From Tissierellia bacterium (GTDB taxonomy: Bacteria; Bacillota; Clostridia; Tissierellales; Peptoniphilaceae), in NCBI GenBank assembly GCA_030538075.1, contig JAUNUQ010000008.1:18452-82451 (forward strand): 64,000 nucleotides of DNA. The letters run 5' to 3'. The position numbers and the translations under genes were made by a program. The notes beneath the pieces are model-generated. The model was not told the origin of the DNA, did no database searches, and worked only from the letters and a program-made list of their open reading frames with translations. Below, one piece after another: positions 25,362 to 34,007 of the stretch (positions within the stretch are counted from its first letter, which is position 1; each line of letters opens with the position of its first letter).

Positions 25362-25985
25362 TCAGTTTCCTCCCCTCTGGTCCATAAATTCGATCAAATC
25401 TTGATTTAGCATATTCTTGACATAGTTTGAAGTCTGGGTCGCTCCGGCGATGGCATCGATATTTCCACCTGGAGCAGGACGATTGATGACGATCTCATCT
25501 CCCATCCGATTGGTCACATCCACTCCGCGAAATTGCTCTTTGTAGGGTTCCTCTCCAATCCGTCCGCCGAGGCCCGGCGTCTCAGACTGCATGATGAATT
25601 CCAAGCCCGTCAGGTTTTTTAAATCTGCGGTAATCCCCACATATCCATTGATGCTGCCCCAGAGTCCCGGTCCATCAAAGGGAACGGCATAGGCACTCGC
25701 AGTCCCATTCTCCTGCATGGAATAGATCCTCTTGTCTCCCTCGCCTGACTCCACCTTGATCCTCTCTTCGAATAATTTCTCGATCTCTGGATCGTCTGCC
25801 TCTGCAGGCAAGATGTCAAATACATAGAGGATCTTTCGGCGCAGATCATTTTCCCGATTCTTTTCAATCGCCTCGATGGTGCTCTGGTTGAGGAAGGACA
25901 ATGCCGCAGTAAATATCGCAGTCACCACGGCCATAAACAAGATGGCATAAAATAGACTCTTCTTTTTTGGCTTTTGGTCCGTCAT
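25362..25985 (-). CDS. nqrC: Na+-translocating NADH dehydrogenase subunit C (FMN-binding)
   Basis: NqrC carries a covalent FMN on the outer side of the membrane. The 207-residue protein has one N-terminal membrane segment (about 12-32) and an FMN-binding domain ending in AGATQTS at residues 180-186, where Thr185 is the expected attachment site (family motif S/A-GAT-x-T). The motif GLGGRIGE is also conserved. It is shorter than the roughly 257-residue Vibrio subunit and closer in size to RnfG. It overlaps nqrB by ATGA. Confidence 0.92.
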   Translation of the reverse strand: MTDQKPKKKSLFYAILFMAVVTAIFTAALSFLNQSTIEAIEKNRENDLRRKILYVFDILPAEADDPEIEKLFEERIKVESGEGDKRIYSMQENGTASAYAVPFDGPGLWGSINGYVGITADLKNLTGLEFIMQSETPGLGGRIGEEPYKEQFRGVDVTNRMGDEIVINRPAPGGNIDAIAGATQTSNYVKNMLNQDLIEFMDQRGGN

Positions 25986-26953
25986 ACAGCTCGCACCTCC
26001 TGCTTCTCTTTTTTCTTCTCCTTTGCCGCCTTAATCCCATAGTCGATGATCGGAGCAAAGGTGTTCCCGATGAGAATCGCAAACATCATCCCTCCGGAGA
26101 ATAGAGCAAAGCCTCGAATGATCACCGTCACTGACCCGATAATAATCCCATAGATCCACTTCCCTAATGGAGTTTTTGACGCGGAGATCGGATCTGTCGC
26201 CATGAAGACGGTACCGAACAGAAAACCTCCCATCAGCATCCCGGTAATCGGATCCGGAACGGACACCACTCCCATGGCATTAAAGACGAGGCTCAGCCCA
26301 GCAAAGCCGATCACGGAACCGGCCATAATCTGCCAGGAGGCCACCTTCTTATAGATCAGATAGGCGGCACAGAGTAGGATCAAGATCTTGCAAGTCTCAC
26401 CGATCGCCCCCGGTACCTGACCTGTGAACAGAGAGGTCATCTTCGCTGAAATGCCCTCATTTCGAAAGGCCAACATGGGAGTCGCACTGGCCACCTCATC
26501 AATGTGGTCAAACATCCATCTGCCAAAGCCTCCGGGGAAATCCCCAATCCTAGCGATGTCATTCCAATGGATCGTAAGGGGCTCAGGAAAGTTAATATAG
26601 ATAAATGCACGGCCGACGATGGCTGGATTGAATATGTTCTTTCCAAATCCACCAAAGACCATCTTTCCAAAGAATACGCCAAACACGATCCCCACCACGG
26701 AAATCCAGATGGGAAGTGCCACCGGCAGGGTAAAGGTATACAATAGTGCCGTCACTGCAACTGCCTCAGAAACCTTTTTACGCTTGAAGATCCTCGTCTC
26801 ACAGAGATATTCTGTCAGAATAGATGCAGCCAAGTTCGCGACTGTTAAGACCAACACACGGATACCTTGGAAGTAGATGCTGACTAGGAGTACGGCAACC
26901 AGAGTCACAAGTACTGTACGCATCATCTTCTGTTTGAGAAAGTATTTATTCAT
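25982..26953 (-). CDS. nqrB: Na+-translocating NADH dehydrogenase subunit B, short form
   Basis: NqrB is the large membrane subunit with covalent FMN and the proposed sodium path. The 323 residues include KNIFNPAIVGRAF, PGAIGET, FMATDPISAS and a C-terminal NTFAPIIDY, all NqrB-like. The expected FMN threonine is Thr158, in ASAT rather than the usual SGAT. The protein is about 90 residues shorter than Vibrio NqrB, chiefly at the N-terminus, the region that in Vibrio contacts NqrA and binds quinone-site inhibitors. The ATG at 26953 is chosen with AAGGA upstream; a TTG three codons earlier is possible. No nqrA precedes it. Confidence 0.92.
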   Translation of the reverse strand: MNKYFLKQKMMRTVLVTLVAVLLVSIYFQGIRVLVLTVANLAASILTEYLCETRIFKRKKVSEAVAVTALLYTFTLPVALPIWISVVGIVFGVFFGKMVFGGFGKNIFNPAIVGRAFIYINFPEPLTIHWNDIARIGDFPGGFGRWMFDHIDEVASATPMLAFRNEGISAKMTSLFTGQVPGAIGETCKILILLCAAYLIYKKVASWQIMAGSVIGFAGLSLVFNAMGVVSVPDPITGMLMGGFLFGTVFMATDPISASKTPLGKWIYGIIIGSVTVIIRGFALFSGGMMFAILIGNTFAPIIDYGIKAAKEKKKEKQEVRAV

Positions 26954-26985
26954 CGCTTCCAATTCCTTTTTCTCTCCTTCCTGAT

Positions 26986-27837
26986 CTAGATAAATTTTTC
27001 ATAGGTAAAGCCCTCTCCTAATACCTCGTTCACTTGATTGATGATGACGAAGGCACCGGGATCCAGCTCCTTGATGTAATTCTTTGCCTTTACGTATTCT
27101 GATGTGGACAATACGGTATAGATCACCCGACGAGGGGCATAGGAGAAGCCTCCCTCCGCGTTGCAAATCGTCGTCCCCCGTCCAATTTCCTTATTTATAT
27201 AGGTGTTCATCTCCTCGACATGATCTGAGATGATCAGCATTTCAATACGGGAATTAAATCCAGAGATCATCTTCTCAATCACAAAGCTACTGATCCCTAT
27301 GCCCATGATGGAATACATTCCAATCTCCAATCCCAATATGATTGTCACGACGAGTGTGATCAACAGATCGGTCATTAAGACTGCCTTGCTGAGGGAGATA
27401 TGATAGTATTTGTTGAGGATCTTAGCCAGTATATCCGTACCTCCCGTTGAGGCATTTTGATTAAATGCAAGTCCTACTCCTGCACCGACGAAGATGGATC
27501 CATAGATCAAATTCAAAAAGATATTATCCACTAGGGGTACAGTCACTGGATATATGAGTTCAAAAAGTCGGATAAATGCGGAGAGCAGGACGCTGGAATA
27601 AATCGTGTAGCCTCCAAATTCTCTGCCCACTAAGATGAAGCCCAGTATCAACAGAATGATATTGATGGCTCCAATTACAGCGGAGACGGGAATGTATGGG
27701 AAAAACGCCTTTAGAATGACCGTGAGGCCAGTGGAGCCTCCCGGCGCTAGATTTAGGGGGATCCAAAGATAGTAGATGCCTATTGCTGTTATGAAGACGG
27801 AAAAAGTGATGATGACCAGTTTTTTTATTGATTCCAT
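26986..27837 (-). CDS. YitT-family membrane protein
   Basis: The 283-residue protein has about five or six membrane segments (YitT_membrane domain, residues 1-190) and a C-terminal cytoplasmic DUF2179 domain (ISDHVEEMNTYINKEI, GGFSYAPRRVIYTVLS). Its transport or signalling role is unknown. It has a promoter upstream and only a short gap with no terminator before nqrB, so it may be cotranscribed with the NQR genes. Confidence 0.9.
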   Translation of the reverse strand: MESIKKLVIITFSVFITAIGIYYLWIPLNLAPGGSTGLTVILKAFFPYIPVSAVIGAINIILLILGFILVGREFGGYTIYSSVLLSAFIRLFELIYPVTVPLVDNIFLNLIYGSIFVGAGVGLAFNQNASTGGTDILAKILNKYYHISLSKAVLMTDLLITLVVTIILGLEIGMYSIMGIGISSFVIEKMISGFNSRIEMLIISDHVEEMNTYINKEIGRGTTICNAEGGFSYAPRRVIYTVLSTSEYVKAKNYIKELDPGAFVIINQVNEVLGEGFTYEKFI

Positions 27838-27872
27838 ACACCTACTCCTCTGTATAAATTAAATTCAGTATT

Positions 27873-27881
27873 ATTATATCA
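27873..27881 (-). promoter_or_regulatory. Extended -10 promoter upstream of yitT-nqr
   Basis: The minus strand has TGATATAAT with TATAAT at 27873-27878, about 35 bases before the yitT start, right after the thiN terminator. No strong -35 box is visible. This is the only clear promoter between thiN and nqrF, so it may drive the NQR genes. Confidence 0.55.
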
Positions 27882-27922
27882 AAAACAACTGCCTAAAGAT
27901 ACCGTTTCCATCATTTAGGCAG
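27880..27922 (-). terminator. Intrinsic terminator after thiN
   Basis: On the minus strand CTGCCTAAA and TTTAGGCAG form a 9-bp stem with a 16-base loop, followed by TTGTTTTTG. It closes the long housekeeping operon that ends with thiN. Confidence 0.88.
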
Positions 27923-27969
27923 CATGCTACAAAAAAATATCAATAATCCTCAATTAAGCGATCGGTACA

Positions 27970-28614
27970 TCAATCCACTGAATAAAAAAGCAGTCCGCAT
28001 CCTCGATGAAGTTGAATCGTACCCTCATCCCCTATGACTCGATTGCTGATCCCCAGAGAGCTTCCAAAGGGGATATTCTCCCGATTCAGCGGAAACTGAA
28101 AGCCAGATAAGCTGACGACTAATCCCTCTGCCGATAAGGGGACCAGGGAGATATAATTCTCATCTCCTCTTATTTTTGTCTGATCTCCAAGGGGTTGAAT
28201 GCTGTTGTGTCTATCTAATAGAGTCAATTGGAGCCCCTTTTCAAAGTATTTGGGGAGCATCAACAGATTCGATAGTGTGTGATCGAGCCGGGTGCCTGTA
28301 GCACCGAGCACGATTGCCTCTTGGTAACCCTCTTGCAAGAGATGATCCCAAACCAATTCCATATCCGATTTGTCCTTCTCCACGGGAAATTGTAAGATGG
28401 GGATCCCCTCATCGATCGTCCATTGCCTAGCGGCTTCAGAGATCGAGTCGAAGTCCCCGAAGACAGAATTCGGCTCCAGTCCTAATGCCAACGCATTGTC
28501 CACTCCACCGTCTGCGCAGTAGACAGGGCTACCTTGAAATGCTGTCAAATGGCCTTCTACCCCGTCGACGCTACCGCTTCCGATGACGATCGCCGTTTTT
28601 ATCTCATCTGCCAT
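27970..28614 (-). CDS. thiN: Thiamine pyrophosphokinase
   Basis: Transfers pyrophosphate from ATP to thiamine, giving thiamine diphosphate. The 214-residue protein has YCADGGVDNALALG, GDFDS with the metal-binding aspartates, the KDKSDMELVWDH segment and GATGTRLDH, then a C-terminal beta domain. The start MADEIK is preferred over an upstream in-frame start that lies deep in rpe; it overlaps rpe by 11 bp. This is the usual last gene of the rsgA-rpe-thiN group. Confidence 0.92.
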   Translation of the reverse strand: MADEIKTAIVIGSGSVDGVEGHLTAFQGSPVYCADGGVDNALALGLEPNSVFGDFDSISEAARQWTIDEGIPILQFPVEKDKSDMELVWDHLLQEGYQEAIVLGATGTRLDHTLSNLLMLPKYFEKGLQLTLLDRHNSIQPLGDQTKIRGDENYISLVPLSAEGLVVSLSGFQFPLNRENIPFGSSLGISNRVIGDEGTIQLHRGCGLLFYSVD

Positions 28615-29269
28615 AGGATGCAAACACCTGATAGTACTCGCGAATTCGCTCAATTGGACTTAGTGCTCCAAAGACATCGGAGCCGGAGACGATGAGATCC
28701 GCGCCAGCTTCTAATACGCGGTGTACATTTGTAGCTTTGATTCCTCCATCCACCTCTAAGCGGATATCCAAATCCCGTGCATCAATCCAGTTTCGTATCT
28801 CTCTGAGTTTTCGATCCGTGGATTCGATATAGGTCTGCCCTCCAAAACCGGGATTCACGGACATCAGTAGCACCAGATCCAAGTCCTCCAAGACATAGTC
28901 CAGCACCTGATGATTCGTCCCTGGATTTAAAGAGATACCGGCCTTCTTTCCAGCTGCTTTGATCTGCTGAATGGATCGGTGGACATGAAGGGAGGCCTCC
29001 TGGTGAATTGTGATGATATCTGCCCCTGCCTCTGCGAAGGTCTCAATATATCTCTCGGGTTTTTCAATCATCAAATGGACATCGAAGACCATCTTGGTCA
29101 AAGGGCGCAATGCCTTAATGACTAGGGGACCAAAACTGATATTCGGCACGAAGTTTCCATCCATGACATCCAAATGCAGAACTTGTATCCCAGCCTCTTC
29201 CAGCATTTCTATTTGCTCACCCAATCTCGTAAAATCCGCAGACAATAGAGATGGTGCTAATTGAATCAA
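28604..29269 (-). CDS. rpe: Ribulose-phosphate 3-epimerase
   Basis: Interconverts ribulose 5-phosphate and xylulose 5-phosphate. The 221-residue TIM barrel shows LAPSLLSADF, HLDVMDGNFVPN with metal ligands, DVHLMI, MSVNPGFGGQ and EVDGGIKATN. The start is a TTG with AGGAGG seven bases upstream, one base after the rsgA stop; the in-frame ATG further up lies within rsgA. Confidence 0.95.
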   Translation of the reverse strand: MIQLAPSLLSADFTRLGEQIEMLEEAGIQVLHLDVMDGNFVPNISFGPLVIKALRPLTKMVFDVHLMIEKPERYIETFAEAGADIITIHQEASLHVHRSIQQIKAAGKKAGISLNPGTNHQVLDYVLEDLDLVLLMSVNPGFGGQTYIESTDRKLREIRNWIDARDLDIRLEVDGGIKATNVHRVLEAGADLIVSGSDVFGALSPIERIREYYQVFASYGR

Positions 29270-29270
29270 A

Positions 29271-30149
29271 TCAATACCTCCTGCTCTTACGCATCTCCTC
29301 ATAGAAGATGAGATAGTTCTCATACCGGCTCCGGGGCAAGCTCCCCTTGGTCACAGCCCCTTTGACGGCACAATCCGGTTCATTTAAGTGCATACAACCA
29401 CGAAAACGGCAATGCTCTGCAATTCTTGTGAATTCTGGAAAGGACTGTGGTAAATCCACATCCTCTGCCAAAAAATCCAGATCCAGAGCACTGAAGCCCG
29501 GCGTATCTAAAATATAGCTGTCCTGGTCGATGGGAATCAGCTCAGTATGTCTCGTCGTATGCCGCCCCCTAGTGGTCTTTTGGCTGACGGCAGAGGTCTC
29601 TAAGTTCGCCCCGGGTATTAGCCGATTGATCAAAGTGGATTTGCCGACTCCCGAAGGGCCGGCTACTGCAGTGATCTTTCCCGACAGTATTTCTTGTAGC
29701 TCCCGAATGACCTGTGTATCCTGACCATCGCTGACCAGAACCCGGTAACCGATGGACTCATAGATGTCCTTCAGCTCCTGTGTCCGTACCGCTTCGGATA
29801 AATCCGTCTTGGTCAAGAGGATCATGCTCTGTACCTCGAGATACTCACTCATCACCAAGTTCTTGTCCAGTAGATAGAGATTCAGGTCAGGGCTTTTTAT
29901 ACTAAAGACCATCAGAGCCAAATCGATATTTGCGACATAGGGGCGGATCAGGTAAGAGGATCTGGGGTATACCTTTTCGATATAGCCACTCCCATCCTCT
30001 TCGGCAATCCGCACCTGTACCTTATCCCCCACTACTGGCGCCACATCTTGTTCTCGAAATAGTCCTCTGGCCTTGCAGGGGATGATCTCCCCATCTAGAT
30101 AGACATAGTAGATGCCTCTGACGAGTTTTACGATGGTTCCATCGTGCAT
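29271..30149 (-). CDS. rsgA: Ribosome small subunit-dependent GTPase RsgA
   Basis: RsgA is a circularly permuted GTPase that assists late 30S maturation. The 292-residue protein has an N-terminal OB domain, a G4-like TKTD, the P-loop GPSGVGKSTLIN near residue 170, the DTPGF motif, and a C-terminal zinc site (CRFRGCMHLNEPDC). It starts one base after the prkC stop and is part of the prpC-prkC-rsgA-rpe-thiN run. Confidence 0.97.
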   Translation of the reverse strand: MHDGTIVKLVRGIYYVYLDGEIIPCKARGLFREQDVAPVVGDKVQVRIAEEDGSGYIEKVYPRSSYLIRPYVANIDLALMVFSIKSPDLNLYLLDKNLVMSEYLEVQSMILLTKTDLSEAVRTQELKDIYESIGYRVLVSDGQDTQVIRELQEILSGKITAVAGPSGVGKSTLINRLIPGANLETSAVSQKTTRGRHTTRHTELIPIDQDSYILDTPGFSALDLDFLAEDVDLPQSFPEFTRIAEHCRFRGCMHLNEPDCAVKGAVTKGSLPRSRYENYLIFYEEMRKSRRY

Positions 30150-30150
30150 C

Positions 30151-32115
30151 CTATAACTCCTTCACGAGTTCGCCATCGTAATAAATCTTGTAATGGCTTT
30201 GGGCATAATCCTTAAAATTCAATGTAAAGCTGCCGCCCCCCACCTCATGTTCTCGGTTATAGACCTCCAGTTCACTTCCCTCAGCTGTCATCTTCGTAAT
30301 GCGCACGACAAAAGTCTCCCCATCCGTTGGAGGTTCGATCTGAAATTGATAGACGGATTTGGCTAGATTATTATCGCCATCTGCCGCTGTCAAATCCGTC
30401 GTATTCGGAGGCAGCTGTTCAACTGGAGCCTCCTGCTTTTGCTCCCCACGACTGATGACCAATGAGACCGAAGTATTCGGCTTTAGCTGTGCCTCAGGAT
30501 CATAGGACTGCCACATCACCGTACCCTCTGGGTATTCGGAACTGTATTGTCGCTCCACTTCTCCGACGACCAGTCCAGCATCTACAATAGCTCGAAGGGC
30601 AGTTCCCTCAGCAGAGCCCAGTAGCTCTGGCATGAGGATATAGGTCTCCTCTTTACCCAGACTGATGGTCAACGAGATCTTCGTCTTAGAATTAATCATT
30701 TCACCGGCTTCTGGGTACTGTCCAATGACCCTCCCGGCTTCAACTGTATCGGAGTGCTGCATCTCTTCGGCGTCAATCGTCAAACCATCTGTCTGTGCCG
30801 CATTTAGAGCCTCTTCCCGGGTCATTCCCGTGTATTTCGGCATCTCCTTTTCCTGAATACCCTCGCTGATCACGATACTGACGATGGCATTTTCTTTTAG
30901 CTTCGTCCCCGCAGATGGGGTTTGGCTGATGATATAACCCCTGGCGATCGTATCATGGGTTCTGCGGTCGATGGAGTATTTCAAGCCTGCATCGGTAATC
31001 ATGAATAGCGCATCGGGCTCTGATCGCTCCGTCACATTGGGCACTGTGGTCTTTCGAAAGAACACATTTTCCCTGAGATTCATGATCACGAAGAATCCCG
31101 TCGTCACCAAGATGAGGGCCAATAAAATGGGCAGCACTTTTGTCCGAAAAGTTCCTCTGCTGCGATTCGCAGCTTCTGCGTTCGGTTCGGATTCTGCGGA
31201 TTTATATACGGCTACATTGCGTTTTTCTGGTTGATTGGCCCTCTGTTTTCGCATGGGACCAACCCTTGGGGCAGCCTCTGACTGATCGAAGAGATCTTTT
31301 GCGCGAAAGGCGCGCATCAATGCCGTAGCGGATTGAAAGCGATCCGCTGGATTCTTTTCCAAACACTTTAGGATGATGTCATTGATCCGCGAGGTGAGCT
31401 CTGGATTGTGAATTCTAGGCGGCACCACTCGATCCTGGATGTGTTTTAAGGCGATCCCTACGGAGTTTTCCGCATCAAAAGGTACCTCTCCTGTGGACAT
31501 CTCATACATCACGATGCCCAGAGAGTAGAGATCTGATTTGTTGTCGATGTATTTTCCCTTCGCCTGCTCCGGGGAGATATAGTGCACCGTCCCCAGGATC
31601 GAAGAAGTATAGGTAATCGTCGCCGACGTGGAGATTCTCGCAATCCCAAAATCCGTGACTTTGACAATGCCTTCATCGGTGATCATGATATTCTGTGGTT
31701 TGATGTCCCTGTGGACGATATTCTTCTTATGTGCGGCTTCCAAAGCTGCTGCAATCTGCTTGGAATACTCGATTAATTCCAGATTGGAGAGATGTCCCTT
31801 CTCTACGATATGGTCTTTTAAGGTCTTGCCATTGATATACTCCATCACGATATAATGATAGCGTTTATCCCCTTGGTCTTCCGATCCGACATCATAGACA
31901 TTGACGATATTCGGATGGGACAAACTGGCAGCCGATTGCGCCTCTAACTCGAATTGGTTTGAAAACTCTTCATCTTTGACGAACTGCTCCTTTAAGACTT
32001 TGACTGCGACCAGTCTCTTCAGGATCAAGTCCTCTGCTTTATAGACAAGGGCCATTCCTCCGACCCCTACTAACTCGATAATCTTATATCGATCTCCTAG
32101 TACGATTTCTAACAT
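30151..32115 (-). CDS. prkC: PASTA-domain serine/threonine kinase
   Basis: A membrane kinase sensing muropeptides and cell-wall state. The 654 residues comprise a cytosolic Hanks-type kinase (glycine loop GVGGMALVYKA, catalytic HRDIKPQN, DFGIA, SPEQA), a basic linker, one membrane segment near 335-355, three extracellular PASTA repeats (about 360-560) and a C-terminal tail outside the PASTA family. The cognate phosphatase gene lies just upstream, 9 bp away. Three PASTA repeats match B. subtilis PrkC. Confidence 0.96.
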   Translation of the reverse strand: MLEIVLGDRYKIIELVGVGGMALVYKAEDLILKRLVAVKVLKEQFVKDEEFSNQFELEAQSAASLSHPNIVNVYDVGSEDQGDKRYHYIVMEYINGKTLKDHIVEKGHLSNLELIEYSKQIAAALEAAHKKNIVHRDIKPQNIMITDEGIVKVTDFGIARISTSATITYTSSILGTVHYISPEQAKGKYIDNKSDLYSLGIVMYEMSTGEVPFDAENSVGIALKHIQDRVVPPRIHNPELTSRINDIILKCLEKNPADRFQSATALMRAFRAKDLFDQSEAAPRVGPMRKQRANQPEKRNVAVYKSAESEPNAEAANRSRGTFRTKVLPILLALILVTTGFFVIMNLRENVFFRKTTVPNVTERSEPDALFMITDAGLKYSIDRRTHDTIARGYIISQTPSAGTKLKENAIVSIVISEGIQEKEMPKYTGMTREEALNAAQTDGLTIDAEEMQHSDTVEAGRVIGQYPEAGEMINSKTKISLTISLGKEETYILMPELLGSAEGTALRAIVDAGLVVGEVERQYSSEYPEGTVMWQSYDPEAQLKPNTSVSLVISRGEQKQEAPVEQLPPNTTDLTAADGDNNLAKSVYQFQIEPPTDGETFVVRITKMTAEGSELEVYNREHEVGGGSFTLNFKDYAQSHYKIYYDGELVKEL

Positions 32116-32124
32116 ACCCTAGGA

Positions 32125-32853
32125 TCACCTCATTTCCGCCAGGATAATTGTAGAATTATCATAACCACCTGATGCATTCGCCATATAGATCAACATATCG
32201 ACCTTCTCTTCCGGTTCGATGGGCAGTTCTAGCACTTCGTGGATTTTGTCGTCCTCGACTCCATTGGTCAGGCCATCACTGCACATCATCAGAATATCCC
32301 CACTCTTTAAGGTCATGGTATGCAAATCCACTAAGAGACCTGATTCCACGCCAAGGGCACGGGTGATGATATTCCTCTGTCCCATATTTTTTGCATCCTC
32401 TGGGGTGACACTACCAGATGCGATCAGATCATTGATCAAGGAATGATCTATCGTCAACTGGGTCAAGGCACCTTCACGATGCAGATAGACCCGGCTATCT
32501 CCCACATGACCGATATAGAGATCCTCATCGACGACTAGGGACACCTCAGCAGTGGTTCCCATATTCGAGAGCTGTTGGTCTGAAAGGGATTCATGATAGA
32601 TCTTGCGATTTGCCGCCTGGAGGGATTCTTCTATTAGCCGCTTACAATCGGCAAACTCCCCCTCCCCATAATGGGTGTCAATAAAATCTGCGATCGTCTG
32701 AATCGCCAAGGAGGATGCCACTTCTCCAGACAGATGCCCGCCTAGACCATCACAGACGATGAACAGGTGATATCCCTCTCTCGTCAAGGCCAGCACACTG
32801 TCCTCATTAATCGCTCGAACCTTGCCAATATCCGATCTTGCAAAATACTGCAT
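32125..32853 (-). CDS. prpC: PP2C-type protein phosphatase
   Basis: Removes phosphate from Ser/Thr substrates of PrkC. The 242-residue protein has the PP2C metal-binding motifs: an N-terminal RAINEDS, CDGLGGHLSGEVAS, GHVGDSRVYL, and SDGLTNGV with its C-terminal aspartate in GGYDNST. Pairing with prkC is conserved across Firmicutes. Confidence 0.96.
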   Translation of the reverse strand: MQYFARSDIGKVRAINEDSVLALTREGYHLFIVCDGLGGHLSGEVASSLAIQTIADFIDTHYGEGEFADCKRLIEESLQAANRKIYHESLSDQQLSNMGTTAEVSLVVDEDLYIGHVGDSRVYLHREGALTQLTIDHSLINDLIASGSVTPEDAKNMGQRNIITRALGVESGLLVDLHTMTLKSGDILMMCSDGLTNGVEDDKIHEVLELPIEPEEKVDMLIYMANASGGYDNSTIILAEMR

Positions 32854-32856
32854 AAC

Positions 32857-33909
32857 TCACCTCGTATAGGCTTCGTATTTATTTCGAAGCTGACCACAAG
32901 CCGCTTCGATATCGATGCCCTGTTTTCTTCGTACTGTAACCGCTAAGCCAAAGCGTTCCAACTTCTCTTTGAAGGTGGGAATGCTTCTCTCATCACCCCT
33001 AGCTCTCTGATACTCTGCAATGGGGTTGAGTGGAATCAGATTCAAATGTACATCCAGGCCCTGTGCTAAATTTCGAATGCCCTTCACATGTTCCATACTG
33101 TCATTCTCCCCTGGAAGCACTACGTATTCAAAACTGATCCGCCGATTCAATGTCCTCTGGTATTCCTTAAGGGCTTCTCGTAGCTCACTGAGGGGATTTG
33201 CCTTCGCGATGGGCATGATCTGCTCCCTCTCCTCTTGAATGGGATTGTGGAGGGAAATGGCCAAATTCACCTGTAACTTCGAATCCGTCAGCTTCTTGAT
33301 GCCACTGATGATGCCGGAGGTCGAGACGGTGATGTTTCGTATTCCCGTATTATGTCCGTCCTCATGATTGATGAGACGGATGAATTTCATCACATTCGTG
33401 TAATTGTCAAAGGGCTCTCCTATGCCCATTAGCACAATATTGTCAATGCGCTTATCCAGATCCCTCTCCACTGTGTAGATCTGTTCTAACAGCTCTGCCA
33501 CTGAGAGATTTCGAATGAATCCATTTTTCGTCGATGCACAGAATTCACAGCCCATACGACATCCCACCTGGGTGGAAATACAAATGGTGTTGTTAGCATA
33601 GGACTCCATATACACCGCTTCAATGATATTTCCATCCTTCAGTCTCAGCAGATATTTCTTTGTCGCATCCAGTTTGGAATCCAATCTCTTCTCGATCTCC
33701 AAGGTATAGAAGTCCGCAAATTGGGCTAGGGACTCCCTTAATTCCTTAGAAAACACGGTCACATCCTGTAGATTTGTGACTAGATTTTTATGAATAAAGC
33801 CAAATAGCTGCTTTGCACGAAATTTCTTCTCATCCAAGGATAAGAAGAGATTCTCCAATTCCTGCAGAGTCATCCCATTTAACTCCAGTTTATTACTCAT
33901 TGCACACAT
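32857..33909 (-). CDS. rlmN: 23S rRNA (A2503-C2)/tRNA (A37-C2) methyltransferase RlmN
   Basis: A radical SAM methylase acting on A2503 of 23S rRNA and on some tRNAs. The 350-residue protein has the cluster motif CRMGCEFC, the GEPFDN motif and a C-terminal CGQL containing the methyl-carrying cysteine region. The start MCAMSNK follows AGGTGG at seven bases; an upstream GTG/ATG extension would cover the promoter region and adds a non-family N-terminus. Confidence 0.96.
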   Translation of the reverse strand: MCAMSNKLELNGMTLQELENLFLSLDEKKFRAKQLFGFIHKNLVTNLQDVTVFSKELRESLAQFADFYTLEIEKRLDSKLDATKKYLLRLKDGNIIEAVYMESYANNTICISTQVGCRMGCEFCASTKNGFIRNLSVAELLEQIYTVERDLDKRIDNIVLMGIGEPFDNYTNVMKFIRLINHEDGHNTGIRNITVSTSGIISGIKKLTDSKLQVNLAISLHNPIQEEREQIMPIAKANPLSELREALKEYQRTLNRRISFEYVVLPGENDSMEHVKGIRNLAQGLDVHLNLIPLNPIAEYQRARGDERSIPTFKEKLERFGLAVTVRRKQGIDIEAACGQLRNKYEAYTR

Positions 33910-33928
33910 AATATCACCACCTGAAAAC

Positions 33929-33937
33929 AGTATAACA
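33929..33937 (-). promoter_or_regulatory. Possible internal promoter before rlmN
   Basis: The minus strand has TGTTATACT, an extended -10 (TATACT at 33929-33934), about 20 bases before the rlmN start in the 98-base gap after rsmB. No -35 match is evident. Confidence 0.35.
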
Positions 33938-34007
33938 CAAATCCCATAACAGGAAAAGCCAAGCCCACCAATTGATCTTTGCAACTGGTTTTACAGCCTA
34001 AAATTTC

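Noticed and set aside
23042..26953. RNF complex as the identity of the locus
   Set aside because: RnfB and RnfC are missing, an NqrF with FAD, NADH and ferredoxin motifs is present, and the NqrD and NqrE motifs fit NQR better.
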